From: Camillea tinctor
Lineage: Eukaryota; Ascomycota; Sordariomycetes; Xylariales; Xylariaceae
Assembly: GCA_022578605.1 (NCBI GenBank)
Contig: MU394105.1
Coordinates: 186,001 to 250,000 of the forward strand
DNA length: 64,000 nucleotides
Direction of reading: 5' to 3'
Shown: positions 47,269 through 59,052 of the stretch, piece after piece
Numbering within the stretch: position 1 is the stretch's first letter
Layout: the number at the start of each line of letters is the position of its first letter
The notes under the pieces: generated by a model
Seen by the model: only the letters and a program-made list of their open reading frames with translations
The model's database searches: none
What the model was told of the DNA's origin: nothing
Made by a program: the position numbers and the translations under genes

Positions 47269-50200
47269 TCAGAATGAGCCAGCCTTTGTGCGGAACTTTG
47301 GGCCGGGCTGGGGCTGGTCATGCTGGTCATCATTACTCTGATCCAAATATCCCTGGTTCCGAAGGGATTCCTTCAGATCAGACCATGAGCTCTGTAGATT
47401 GTTGTTCTGTGACTGCCCCGCTGCGTCGCCATACGCCTTGTAGATCTCTTTCGCATTGGCCTTCAGATATAGTCGTACTGTTTCTTCCCAGATCTTAGAT
47501 GAATGAGTGATAGGAGCGGTTGCTGGTTCTGTATTGTGTGCGTGCAACACATTTATCCAGGGCCGGATGGCTATGTCGATGGTATGTGACCGTACTTGGT
47601 TGCTGTAGCGGGTTGACATGCTATTGCTCTTCGTCATCTCGCGGCCTGGCTCGTTGTACCACGGCTCTTGGCAGAGAATCATCGATTGGATGCTTACGAG
47701 GACTTGGAGGATTGTCGATTGGTTTGCAACCCAAGGCTCTCCAGACCATGTCCCAAGGAGAGATAGGCAGACTATAATAGATTAGCAACGTAAGATATCA
47801 CGTATTAGGTATTTGTGCCGTTTCAGACGTGTAGAAACAGCCGCCCGGTAGGAATAATGACCCGTCAGACTCCTTTTCTTTTTTCTTTTTTTCTTTTTGA
47901 AAACAGGAATAAAGAAAAAAAACAAAACTTACTTTTACCGTCCTCATAGAGGTTCGGGTTGAACCGGACTCGGCCACCTCCTGTATTCTTAAAAGACATC
48001 TTTGGTGGTTTATTAGGGTAGTCTACTGGGCAGAGTAGGTCAAACTGGAAGAAACCATGCTCGTAAGGGGTGCCTCTGGGACCAATGATGAGGACTTTCA
48101 TGATATCAAGTCGTGACGAACCATGGCAAATGTAAATGCCCTCTGGAAGCGATGTGCGAAGAGTTGCTATCTCTGTGATCAACCGTTTCATCCGTCCCCG
48201 TGGAGGTTCTATGTTGGCTATGTTATGTGCTTCTTGAGCAAAAGTGAAGTTTGACAAGAGGTTGTCATCCGGGGCCTCCATGACACCGTTTTCACGATGC
48301 CATTCTGCAAGATCGATCACTGGGTTGTCATTGCAAATCTCCATGTCCGTCCGGACCAACTGCTTCTGTTCATTGTGAAACTCTGACATCGTGATTATTC
48401 TCTGGCTGAGAGCTAGCATATTCGACTCCTCAAACTCCTTGGCATTCGTGCTGGCAAATTTCACAACGCTCTTGGCCTGGGCGGCGAGACTCTCCAGCAA
48501 AGTAGTTAGTGACCTGCCAGTGTCCTTAGGCGCGAGACCCCCTGTTGACGTGCCCTCTGCAAAGGAGACCTTGATAAGAGAACCTTTTCTTTCATGGTAG
48601 ATATTTCTCTTGTTATAGACAAGGCTGGAAGTCAGGAGAAACTGCCCTAGAAGCTCGACAAAATCCAGCACAGCATCGAATAAGTGGTACTTGCGAGAAG
48701 TCTCTTCAATGGAATCTGTGGCCAGTAGCAAAGCAGCCTGCTCCATGAGCTGGCTACGTGATAGCATTGGGCGCAAAAGACCCAGCGGTAATCGTTCGTT
48801 ATTGGCCATACCATCTCTAGAAGACAACAACAGAGTTAGAAGCCTGAAATAGGCCTCGCGTACAAGATCCTCTTTAGTACCTGCCAACGCTGCCTTATCC
48901 GAGTGGTGATGATTCCGGCGTGAAGGAATATGAACGAGTTTCATCGTATCTGGACGGTCACTACCACCGTATCCCACACCTTTTGCAGTAGCCGAAGGTC
49001 TATTTGGTCCAAATTTGACATGACCATGACTATGGCTTCGTCGAACCATTTCAACTGCATTTGCTACAGGTGGAAACTTAGGGCTGCGTGCTGCTTTCCA
49101 ACCACATGCTAAAGCCCATGCTCCTGCTAGTTTGCCAGCATCACAGCACCAGTAGGCTTTAAAGGCCATTCCTGACACCTGGAAATAACCCTGAGGTTCC
49201 TCTGTTGCTTCGGATGTGATATTCATGCCGCAACCCAAGCATATGTACTTGTTGCAAAAGGTGCCTGCACATTTTATGCCAACGATGACAGCTCCTAGAT
49301 AGTGTTAGAACTGTAATTAATACATAATAGACAAAGCTTTTGTAACGTGAAAAACAAGGTGCATATATGATTTGCCAAATATCTTTTTTCTTCCTTTTTG
49401 GTCTTTGTCGCAAAGGATATATTTTTAACTTACCTGTACTTGAACACCAGGCCTTCGTGAGTTTCGGAACATCAGATGCACTCAAGCTAACCTTCTTATG
49501 GCAAGCTGCACAAGCTACATTGACAACACGGTGAGCATATTCTTGTATTTGCTTCACTTCTTCCGTAATTTCCTCGTCCAGGTCTTCCTCCATATGTATA
49601 GCATCCGAGGAGGTCTCGTTTTCATCCGTGGAGCTTTTTGGGTCTTCACCCAGTAGGATCCCCTCATGATTTATATTTTCTTCCTCTAATGTTTCCAAAT
49701 CTCCAATGGGGGTGTCATTTGTTAGGTATTTGTTTGATGCCTGGTTATGCAGCGGCAGCGGGGCATATTCATCAAAAAAGTCATAACCATCATCATATCC
49801 ATTTGGAGTTGCGTAATTGAATACATCAGCTGGCCAGAAATCAGGCGGAACGTACTTGTGTAGGTCCTTTATTGGAGGGACTCCTTGGCCCTTTTCTGGA
49901 TATAATTTACCAGGGTTGCTGCTACTGAACATACCAGAACCAAACGACGGAATTGCAGAGAAATAGGACTTTGGTGTATTATGGGGACCCAGGGGAGGCT
50001 GAATAGTATGGGAAGAACCGGGTGGTTGCGAAGTATAAGGCTGCAACGGATACTGAGTCTCGTTCAACTTCGGGCTTGGTACCTTCGGACTCGGGTTGGA
50101 TTCTGTTTTATTGCGGCGTAGAATCTTGGAAGGATTGAACTTGGATTTCTGAGAAGCTTGGGGGGATATCTCATTGCCAAATAGTTCCTGACGAAGTCCT

Positions 50201-50646
50201 GAAGGGGCATAGTTGGAAACTGAGCCATTATATTGCAATTGAGCATGGTTCTGTTGGATTCCGATAGGCTCTTTGTTCTTCTGGGTGCTGGCCGAAACAG
50301 GGGCCGGGGCCGGGGCCGGGGGAAATCCTGGAGTCATGTTCTGTGACTGCGACCACTGATACATCCCGCTTGTGTTTGGTAGGTAACCATTGTGCATGGG
50401 GTTCCATGGTGTTCCGGATGTAGACCTCAGTGTATCGACTGACGCAAAGGTATGATGGGAAGGCCCTTGAAGGCTAGAATAGTTAGGCTGTGGCATAGAT
50501 TGGGTTGGCATTGGTTGCTGTGCCATTGGTGCCGGGAGTGGGAGGTATGAAATCTCATTCTGTTTGCTGCTTTCACCCGACTCCTGGGTAGTGCGGCGTC
50601 TGATCTTGTTCGACATGTTCTTGAACCGATCCATATTCCTTACCAT
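47269..50646 (-). CDS. Large ubiquitin-conjugating enzyme E2 with N-terminal Cys-rich module
   Basis: Three exons, 50646-49434, 49294-47933 and 47771-47269, give 1025 aa. Residues 1-365 are disordered and rich in Pro, Gln and Ser, with an Ala-Pro run encoded by a GGCCGG-type repeat. A probable zinc-binding module follows at about 376-425: CAACHKK, then AWCSS, then [16 protein letters not shown], spanning the first junction. A helical region contains [19 protein letters not shown] and resembles linkers of giant E2s. The UBC fold runs from about 782 to 945: [66 protein letters not shown]. The active-site Cys is C860, in ICLSLLGTW, again created by splicing. UBE2O/BIRC6-type E2s have this long-protein layout (family knowledge). 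It would act in protein ubiquitination without a separate small E2. Substrates unknown. Confidence 0.9.
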
Positions 50647-53600
50647 GGGAAGAAGTACTGAAGGTAACGATTGGTAAGATGGTTCTGGACGATGGCAGTT
50701 GCCGCATAAACTGCACCGAAGGGAATTCCTATAGACCTAGTTGTATGATCCTGTGGATAGGTTTAACTATGGATCTTCCACCAACACCACCGGTCGTGTA
50801 TGTGTTCACGGAGGTGACTAGATACTGGAGTTAGTAGAAGAATTGAAGGGTGGTGATGGCGATGGTGGTAGTGCAGATGAAGATGATGAAGGCGCGTTAA
50901 AAAATAAATAGAATAAAAATAAAACAAAGGGAAAAGGAAGAGAGGGTTATTACGACATGTCGTGGTTTAGTGTGTGTTTGGTATGGTCAAGGCTCGAGGA
51001 AAATAAGCAGATTTTGATATCAGACTTTTTTTTCTTCATGGTGCAAACAGTCTCATTTCTGCCGAGCTTAGAAGTGAATAGAATTCAAGTGACTCTTATT
51101 GAATTGAAAATAGCACGTACCTTGTTGTTTCCCCCCTCCCGCTTTCAGTGGCTAAGTTGTTTGGTGTACCCTTGTGTTATCCGGGAGATACCTACCCAGC
51201 ATAGGCCTAAGGCCAGAAGGTGAGTGTTACTGCTAAGCGTAGGCACTGAAATTGATATTGGTGCTGGCGCTGGTAGTGATGGTGATTACGATGCTGATGA
51301 TGCTGATGATAATAGAGGGTTGACTGTATCGATACCTACCTGGGTAGTTAAGTACCTCTGTAGGTAAATACACGCCGATGTATTTCTGGGAGGGATGTAT
51401 GTGGGTGAGTATGTGCCGGGGCATGTATATGCACACACATGTAAAAGGACTGAAAAGAAAGAGAGAAAGAAAAGAACCTGGTATGGTGTAGATGACAGGT
51501 GATACCTCAAGCCTCGTGATCAAGTCTAGGTATGCAGGTCTAGGGATGGAAATGGTGGCAGATAATGTTTGCAGTTTTCGTGAGGCTCTGCGGTTACCAT
51601 GGAATCGGTACCGTCCAACGCATTGACAATGCCTTGTCTAGCAGTAGTCTATATCTAACACACACCCCAGCCCGGCATTGAACCTGTCAGGTACGCACCG
51701 GGTAGTTTAGCTAAGTATCAGATGGTGTTGTAGAGGATGAAGTCAAATGTACTGGGCATGGATAGAACAGTGGGTGGTATATGTAGGTACCTGCCTCTTA
51801 CCTCCTACCTATATCCTATTCCTTATATAATAAATACCACAGCATCCAAGGTGCTGAGCTGGAGTGAATATTGTGTTGTACTGGAAATGAAAAACAATGG
51901 GGGAAAAAAGAAAAGGGGAAAAAAAGAGAAAACACTAAAAAAAAATAAAAATAAGATAAAGTGAAAGATGTAGAACGGAAGGAAGAGAACTGGAATTTCC
52001 TGATACTTAGTAAGTAGGAAGAAATGATAATGACCTGAGGCACAAACACGGGTAAACCTGGGTGACAAGGCTACAAATCAACCAAGGTCCTAAGAAACGT
52101 CCGGAAAAGACTTTTGGTTCTCCTAAATAAGCTTTAAGTTTGATTTTTTAACTTTGGCTTAAAGTTTTTTTTTCAAAAGAAGCCAGGTAAGTAAGTAAGT
52201 ACGTAGGAAAGAGCTATGTATATTGGTATGTATCTGTGCCTATAAGTAAGGCAAGGTCTAACCTGTAAGCTGAAGTTAATTGGAAGTAAGGTATGATTAG
52301 TACGATCGATACATGGGTGAATGTATTATTATGTATGTTAGTTACCTAGGTTAGGTACATACATGGCATATACATCGGGAAACACACTCACGTGTCGAAG
52401 TACCTCAACCCAGCCTTAATGTACCAAAGGTTCATTCCGATATGAGAAGAAAGAGCTATATGCACGTACATATATACCTCTATACACATATATATACTTT
52501 ATGTAGGTATGTGTGCATCGAGGGACGAGACAGACAAGAATGCCTGTTTGTCTGCCTGCCTACACTACACTAACCCTACCTACCTATAGATTAGAGCCCC
52601 TCCTGATCTGGTCACGCCCCTTGGTCAGCTTGCCTTTTGGAGCCACATGTGCTGCCACACCCTACCTCATATCTGCATACTTACAAGATATAAATGGAGC
52701 ATTTTATGTGGGTGAATACATTACACTAGGTATAAAAGTTGAAAAACAAAACAAAACAAACAACAAAAAATCAAACAATTAACTCCAATACGAGGTACTA
52801 TTACTATGTATATATGGCATAACTTATATATACTTTATAACTGAGTTTTAAAATATTTGGCTTAGTATGGCGCTATTAAGTGTGAAAAGGGGTAGATGTA
52901 ATATGGTATCTACCTAGGTACTAAACATGTACTCCGTACATACTCGAAGGCTTTCCATTACCCCACCCCCACTACGGACACTAACTCTATTACCTAGCAC
53001 ATAGTAATGAACATACTACTTCCCTCCTAAACGCATCCATGGGCAATACCACTAACCTAAACTCAGCTACATGTAACCCGGGTAACTTCGGCAGTACTTA
53101 GCATAGGTACATATTTAAACAGCCTAAAGGTACACATGACAATTTGGTCTTATCTTCACTGCTTATCGGCACAGGGATGCAAGTACTAGATACGTAGTAG
53201 GGTAGGTAGGGTAGGTACTTAGGTGCTGACCTTAGGTTTATTTATTCCCTTATTTGTTTACAAACAAGGGATCATTAGGTTAATTTGTTGCGAACAAGTT
53301 GGGCACCGTCCCTACGGATTACTTGAACCTAAGCATCTCTTACGACCCGTGTGCATTCCCATCTTCCTATTGGCCGTGAATAGCTCTCATGTCGGCAGGT
53401 ACCTAGGAAGTAGGTATGGTATGATCGGGATCTGATAGGTAAATACACATCAGCACCCAGGCGAGTCAGTTTCGCTACCACCGCCATGTCAAACCTCCGT
53501 GTATGAGAAATATTGTCACCTGCCTGGAGTCTGCCCCGTCTTATGTAGGTTAGAGTACTACATGCATATACGCAGTTGCTATCAACTGAAATCCACCCAG

Positions 53601-55023
53601 TCATCTTGCTGTCTTATCTCATCGTGGTTGCATCCGACCAATTCTCCGCATCGGCCCCCAAATCAGTTATTCACATGAACTATTTTATAAAAGGGGAAAG
53701 GAAAGGAAATGAAAAACATGGCTATAATCTTCACTTGTAGTATAATCCTTGATGACTCATGAGTTGCTAGATATGTGGTCGGGTAGCTTACTTAAATATG
53801 AGTGTTTTGTTATTTTATATCAAAGGGACGTCTGGCTCATACCCATGCCAACCCCCATCCTATCGTTTGAACTAATAATACTCAAAATATCGATGTATAT
53901 ATGCCATGAAGAGTTCAAATGAACCATGCTTGAATCTACTACTCGGCTCGAGTTGTTCCCAATATTCTCCTATACTGCATAAGGGGGCTGTAGTCATGGT
54001 CATAAATCTCTCGTAGACGACAAAGAAGTTACACATATAAAAAGTCCCATTTGTCTAAGCCAGAATTTCCTAGTCGATAAGTATAACCTAATTTATCCCA
54101 CTTGTTTCCATATTATATGCGTATTATGCTGTGTTATGATATAGTCCTAGACCCAGGGAAAAGAGTAACGCAAGAATGGTATGTGGTCGTCAACTGGTGT
54201 GGCTCACAACATTGGTCTTAATTACTACCTACCTAACCTATCAAGCCTACGTACTATATATAGGTGCTTAGCCATGTGTACACAATATTGAGTAATAGTA
54301 TGGAATGGAAGGCAACTTAGCACGGTGCGGGAACTATGCCTACGTCATCTCCTGTAGGTAGGTTAGAGAGCTATAGATTTGATCAATGAACCTTCAGAGT
54401 ATGGTAGGGATAAAGTTGTATTCAATCTTCGAATGCTGTCATCCCCAAAGCATCATTGGGCATTTCATATTCCACCTAAACAACCTCCCTAGGGTAAATG
54501 AAGAAAATCATCAAGTAGTGTTGCAAGCGATAGCATTTTTCTTATATTACATTATTTGGTTAAGTAATCTTGGAGGTCTTCGACACCATTTGTAGAAATT
54601 CGGACTGCGGGGAAGAGAAGAGGCTGAGCCTGCGAACACGAGCTAAACAAAGTGGTTTCAGGATAGAAGAGACAAATCTCGTCCAATGCCCACAGACTTG
54701 CCAAGACCGCGAACCCTGTTTAATTGTGCGACGATGAGTTGGCTAGAGGGCCGACCAGTGGAGATTGGGAATGGGTGAAGGGGCCAAGCAACGCCGACTC
54801 ACTCTAAGCGCCTTTTTTGTCTCGAGCGTGATGTCACCTGTTGCTCCTCACTGATTCAGCTTTATCTGCTTCTTTGTTAATTTATATCGTAAGGGGGAAA
54901 ATAGTCAGGAAATCCTTGGGCCACAGAACCTTTTCTCCTTGTTCACCTACCACACAACGATATCAACTGCAAAAAAAAGCTTCTCACCAAAAAACGACAT
55001 AATCACTCACACCAATTAAAATC
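50647..55023. other. Large intergenic region with simple repeats
   Basis: 4.4 kb without a supported gene. The first 250 bp is the E2 gene leader. The rest is AT-rich, with GATGCT/GATGAT repeats (about 51285-51312), TA-rich patches and many ACCTA/TAGGT words including CCTAGG palindromes at about 52343, 52911 and 53401. ORFs up to 96 codons have no motif and do not join. A non-coding RNA cannot be excluded. Confidence 0.6.
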
Positions 55024-55527
55024 ATGGATTTCATCAACAAGCTCAGCGGGGATTCCAAGGAGGAGGAGGAGCGCAAGAGACTAGAGGAAGCCGAGAAAGC
55101 AAAGGCCAATGGCGGATTCATGGACAAGTTGAGCTCCATGGTCGGCGGTAAAGAAAGCGAGAAGGAAGAAGAAAAGTCTAGCGGCGGGTTTCTGGATAAA
55201 ATAAATGCTGCGGCTGGCGGTGGTAAGGAGAGTGAGAAGAATGAAGATGCTCTTGACAAAGGTTCGCCCCCCCCGCCCCTCCGCTCCTCTGTGCATTTAT
55301 TTTTGTATCGAGTCACAGCCAAATCGCATATTATCTCCCTCAAACCTATTAACCTATTCATCTTAGGTGTCGATTGGGTTCAGAAGCACGTTCTTGGCCA
55401 GGGAGACCAAAGCAACGAGAGCGCCATCGAGCAGGCCAAAGACGAGCAAATTTCCGACTACATTCGTGGCCAGTACAAGAAGACCACTGGCACAGATTTC
55501 CCGATTAAGGACAAGGACCGCTCCTAG
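55024..55527 (+). CDS. Small conserved fungal protein, function unknown
   Basis: Exons 55024-55261 and 55367-55527 give 132 aa. The 105-nt intron has a weak GTTCGC donor and a CTTAG acceptor, and carries no stop; unspliced, the frame would still be open and encode 167 aa. The spliced version joins NEDALDK to GVDWVQKHVLGQGDQ smoothly, whereas the intron encodes a Pro/Leu-rich stretch out of character. The protein is very hydrophilic. Two similar motifs, MDFINKLSG and GGFLDKINAAAGG, with a third GGFMDKLSSMVGG between them, form an N-terminal repeat. The C-terminal half (AIEQAKDEQISDYIRGQYKKTTGTDFPIKDK) is helical. Similar small proteins occur widely in filamentous fungi (my recollection) and have no settled role. 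Confidence 0.8.
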   Translation: MDFINKLSGDSKEEEERKRLEEAEKAKANGGFMDKLSSMVGGKESEKEEEKSSGGFLDKINAAAGGGKESEKNEDALDKGSPPPPLRSSVHLFLYRVTAKSHIISLKPINLFILGVDWVQKHVLGQGDQSNESAIEQAKDEQISDYIRGQYKKTTGTDFPIKDKDRS

Positions 55528-56248
55528 GTTTAATGATGCAGACGGAGAGGACAGGCACACCACCGTCATATTTATTTCGAGTTGAAGAAAATAAGCAGGG
55601 CGGGAAAGGAAATACGCACTCCCCTTGTTGGAAACGGATCTATGCATACTTTCGGGCCCTTGCGTTATGAGATGGCCCCATGACGTATGTAGTTGTTGAG
55701 TAGATACTCCGTTATGCACCGAGCACAAAGAAAATAAAAACATTAGAAGACCTGTAATATTTACAAGCTTTTTATCGGTGGTTTAAACCTAGTCCTAATA
55801 TCACTCCAGCCATAAGAGAAGAAACCCCAGACAACGTATAGCAATATTCTGAAATGGTAATAGCCCCGGAGAAGCCTCATGTTAAGTACCCTAGATGACA
55901 AGGAGGAATCATGGCGTTTAAGACGTATAAATCTTTTTTATATATATAAAAAAACAGTATATTTGTCCCTGGTTACTCTATATCGAGAAAACAGTACGTA
56001 CCTAACACTTCAAGCAACTCATTATTGGAAATAAATACCAAAACACCTATATATCTAAAAGAGAGCGACTTGGGCAAAAGAAAGCAAAACACATCGCCAA
56101 AGGAGCGTTCTAAACTCATCCACAGCAACATTCTTCTAATACTCGTTCATCCCTGAAGTCCATCTACACCTAATATCGCATAATCTCGCGCCATAAATTC
56201 ACCTTACCAAACTTTCTCCTCCCCCTTTCCCAGCACCACCTCCTTTTC
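55528..56248. other. Intergenic region between convergent genes
   Basis: 720 bp with two 3' flanks. AT-rich. Nothing further was recognised. Confidence 0.65.
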
Positions 56249-56980
56249 TTACAACAACGCGGCTAAACCAACTGCAAGAGGGATCACCAAGCTGCCCATC
56301 GCGGCGGCAGCCATCGGAGCAGCAGCGGCTGTTTCGGCTGGCGCGGTCTCTGCCGCCGTGCTAGCCGTCGTCGCCGTCGCAGTCTCGATACCGACCGCGC
56401 TGCTGCTGTCCGCGGCGCCGGCGGTAGTTGTTGGTGCAGAAGAGGTGGTTGCGCCCGTATTAGTAGCATCTGTCGTCGTCGGCACCGGCGTCGGGGAGGC
56501 GGTAGTTGCTGTTATGTTTGTCAGCGAGAGTGGGAAACATTCTGTCAAACTATACCCCTTGGTCCCCCCTTTCCCTCGATGAGAAAAGAAAGACGGAGTC
56601 TCAACATTGCACTTAAAAGGAAAAAGAAAATGGGGATCGCAAAACCTACCGCTAGCGCTCCTCCACCAGTCCCACCACCACCCCCTCCACCTGCAGTCGT
56701 CCAGCAGGTCCAGGACATCGTTGTCGTCGTCTACGCCCCAGGCGCATGCGGCGCACTCCGCGATGCGCCCCCGCGACTCTAGCGTGCATACGCACGCGCG
56801 GTAGGCGTCGTCGCCGTCGGTGGAGCGGTCGCACCGCGAGGATAGGTCGATGGTGTACTGGCAGGTGGCTAGGCAGCGCTGCGGTACGTCGGAGGCGGAT
56901 ACGGTGTTCTCTGCTGCGGCTAGGGGGGAGGAAGTAAGAGAAAGGAGGAGAGGGAGGAATGGGAGGAGGAGGGGATGCAT
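56249..56980 (-). CDS. Secreted CFEM-like GPI-anchored protein
   Basis: Exons 56980-56650 and 56508-56249 give 196 aa. The 141-nt intron (GTAGGT donor, AACAG acceptor) is a multiple of three with no stop; unspliced, 243 aa. Signal peptide MHPLLLPFLPLLLSLTSSPLA. Eight cysteines at 36, 40, 50, 63, 65, 76, 79 and 96 give the spacing C-x3-C-x9-C-x12-CxC-x10-C-x2-C-x16-C. This approaches the CFEM pattern, including the hallmark CxC, but the C-x2-C step is one residue shorter than usual and the Asp before CxC is absent. A WWWDWW run follows. A Thr/Ser/Ala-rich stalk leads to a hydrophobic end (SLVIPLAVGLAALL), a GPI signal. CFEM proteins act in heme uptake, adhesion or virulence in various fungi; this one is a variant of unknown role. 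Confidence 0.8.
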   Translation of the reverse strand: MHPLLLPFLPLLLSLTSSPLAAAENTVSASDVPQRCLATCQYTIDLSSRCDRSTDGDDAYRACVCTLESRGRIAECAACAWGVDDDNDVLDLLDDCRWRGWWWDWWRSASGRFCDPHFLFPFKCNVETPSFFSHRGKGGTKGYSLTECFPLSLTNITATTASPTPVPTTTDATNTGATTSSAPTTTAGAADSSSAVGIETATATTASTAAETAPAETAAAAPMAAAAMGSLVIPLAVGLAALL

Positions 56981-59052
56981 GGTGGTGATGATGATGGTGG
57001 TTATGATAGTAGTGGTTTTGTTTGAGTGGTCGATGATAGGTTATTTGGTTTAATAGGAGAGTCTGCGATGGAAAGGTACGACGGGAGTAAAGATGGAAGT
57101 CCTACGGGTGGCGATGAGATGCATATATATACTGTTCACGAGCTTGGAAAGAAGATATCTACAGACCTACGGACCGTCAATAACGAGACTGCTAGGTTAG
57201 GTTATGCCTACGAACTTGCTTCGTCTTTCTCGCCTTCAACCTAATCTCACATTATCCGAAACCCTAGCGAATGCATGATTATCTGCCCACTGCAACTATG
57301 TCGAGATCCGCTCTAGCATGCCGACTTCTCTCCCGAGTGGTGTTACGTACTTGACCGGCCGTCCGCCCGCCCACCCGGAGCAGCAAGACCGCAGTGGCAG
57401 ATGCAAGGCCGCGAGTCCGACAAACTGCGCGAAGACGATAGGTAGAGACAGGCCGAGAGCGAGCATAGCCATAGCATATTAGCTGAGCCAAGAGGTCGAG
57501 GTAGCGACGGCCAAGGCTGTGATGGAACCCCCCCTTTCGCCCTTTTCGCGGGCCTGGACTCGTACTGAAGATCACGATTTTAAGCTTAATAGCGTATACG
57601 TGGATATTGCAGCCGGGGATGCAGGTTAAACTCGTTCCCAAGCATGCGAAGTGATGTGTATATGTATAGCATAGCCACAACGGTATAAGTGCCAAGCTCA
57701 CCCGAACCTCGTCTGAGCCAGCTGACTGGATCTTCTCGAAGGTGCATCTGCCATGATAGCACCTTGGCGTGACCCCTGGACAAGCTGAAACTGAGTCTTA
57801 AGAAAAGAAAAAAGCGCAACTGCCGGATCTTGTTTCTGTACCAGTCTGGTTCGTATACACCCGGGAACGGTACCGGTGATATCGGCGATTTGCTTGTTAA
57901 GTTGGAAATAAGGGTATACGGGAGGGTTTACCATAGACATTAGCCCCTATGTTCCACATTCCGGTGATATAACAAGCCAGCATTTCGTTTATGCATCAGA
58001 GAGAGAATACTATTCGACCAGACTATTTCTCCCAATTTTTCCCCGTTAGAGAATCCAAGTTACTCAATGTTTCTCCTTACCTAACTCAGTACTTTCTTTG
58101 CCTATCATGGGACTACAAAGTGCCCCAGAGACCGGGAGAAGGGTACCCTATGAAATTTATTTTCAAGCAGCTCAAATGAAAAATTATCGACTGGCGATAT
58201 AAAATATGGGCTTATAGAAGAAAATCCGGAAAGTGGACGGATGTTGATATCGTCGTATGTCTTCGGGACCTCAAAGCAATGGACCCAACTGTGGCTGAAA
58301 GAGCTGTGTGGCTAGTGTATATGGCGCATATCTCACTTACACCTTGTGGGGACATTATCGGTTTATGTTTGTTGTTTGATTCTTATAGAAATTGACAAAA
58401 AAAAGTATACTGCATACCTAGGTACCTAGGTAGATAAAGAAATGGTTTTCATAGCATTAAAGATGTTTTACATATTTATATCAGGCGTTTGTAGCTGACA
58501 AACCTTCCGGACCACCTGTAACCACTTAAGTAGTAAGTGAGACAGGGTTAGCTGCGAGGTCGAGAAAATTTGATGTAGTTTGCTCAATGGAATGTATGGG
58601 GTGGTACATCTTTAGTGCGCAAAGGAGGTTCGGAGTTTGTTTCCCCATAGTCTAAAAAAAGCCAGGATGAAGAAGTTAAAAGACCCATCTGTCACCGTCC
58701 CCCCTTATTACCTAGGTACCTAACGTTGCATTCGTTTTACTTTCCTAACCTAGGTAGGCCTTTAGATCCAACGAACTCGCCGAGGAGACTGACTTGACGA
58801 TTAAAAGGGGGAATTCTTTTGCTTCAAGTATGGGGAGGCAATTGAGTAATTTCGAGTATTAAATAAAATCTCATTCTTTTATATGTTTTACGCCAAAATT
58901 ATTTTTAATGGTTCTTTTTTTGTGAATCTGGGTTATCACCGGCTTCAAGTTAGGGGGGAGACGCGCCACGGGTTTTGGGGGAGCGCGTCTAGTGCGTGCG
59001 TAGGCAAGCGGTTTGGTTTACGGTCTAGGGCCGACTTCGGACCTTCTTCAGG
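56981..59052. other. Divergent intergenic region
   Basis: 2.07 kb between the CFEM-like gene (minus) and the BCS1-like gene (plus). Holds both promoters, several short ORFs (a 140-codon minus-strand one at 57279-57701 has no motif), and a cluster of CCTAGGTA palindromes at 58415-58431 and 58709-58757. Confidence 0.6.

Noticed and set aside
55024..55527. Unspliced 167-aa version of the small conserved gene
   Set aside because: The middle 35 codons are out of character with the hydrophilic protein and are bounded by GT and AG. The spliced 132-aa form is preferred, though retention is possible.
57279..57701. 140-codon minus-strand ORF upstream of the BCS1-like gene
   Set aside because: No recognisable domain, no convincing intron partners, composition like the surrounding non-coding DNA.
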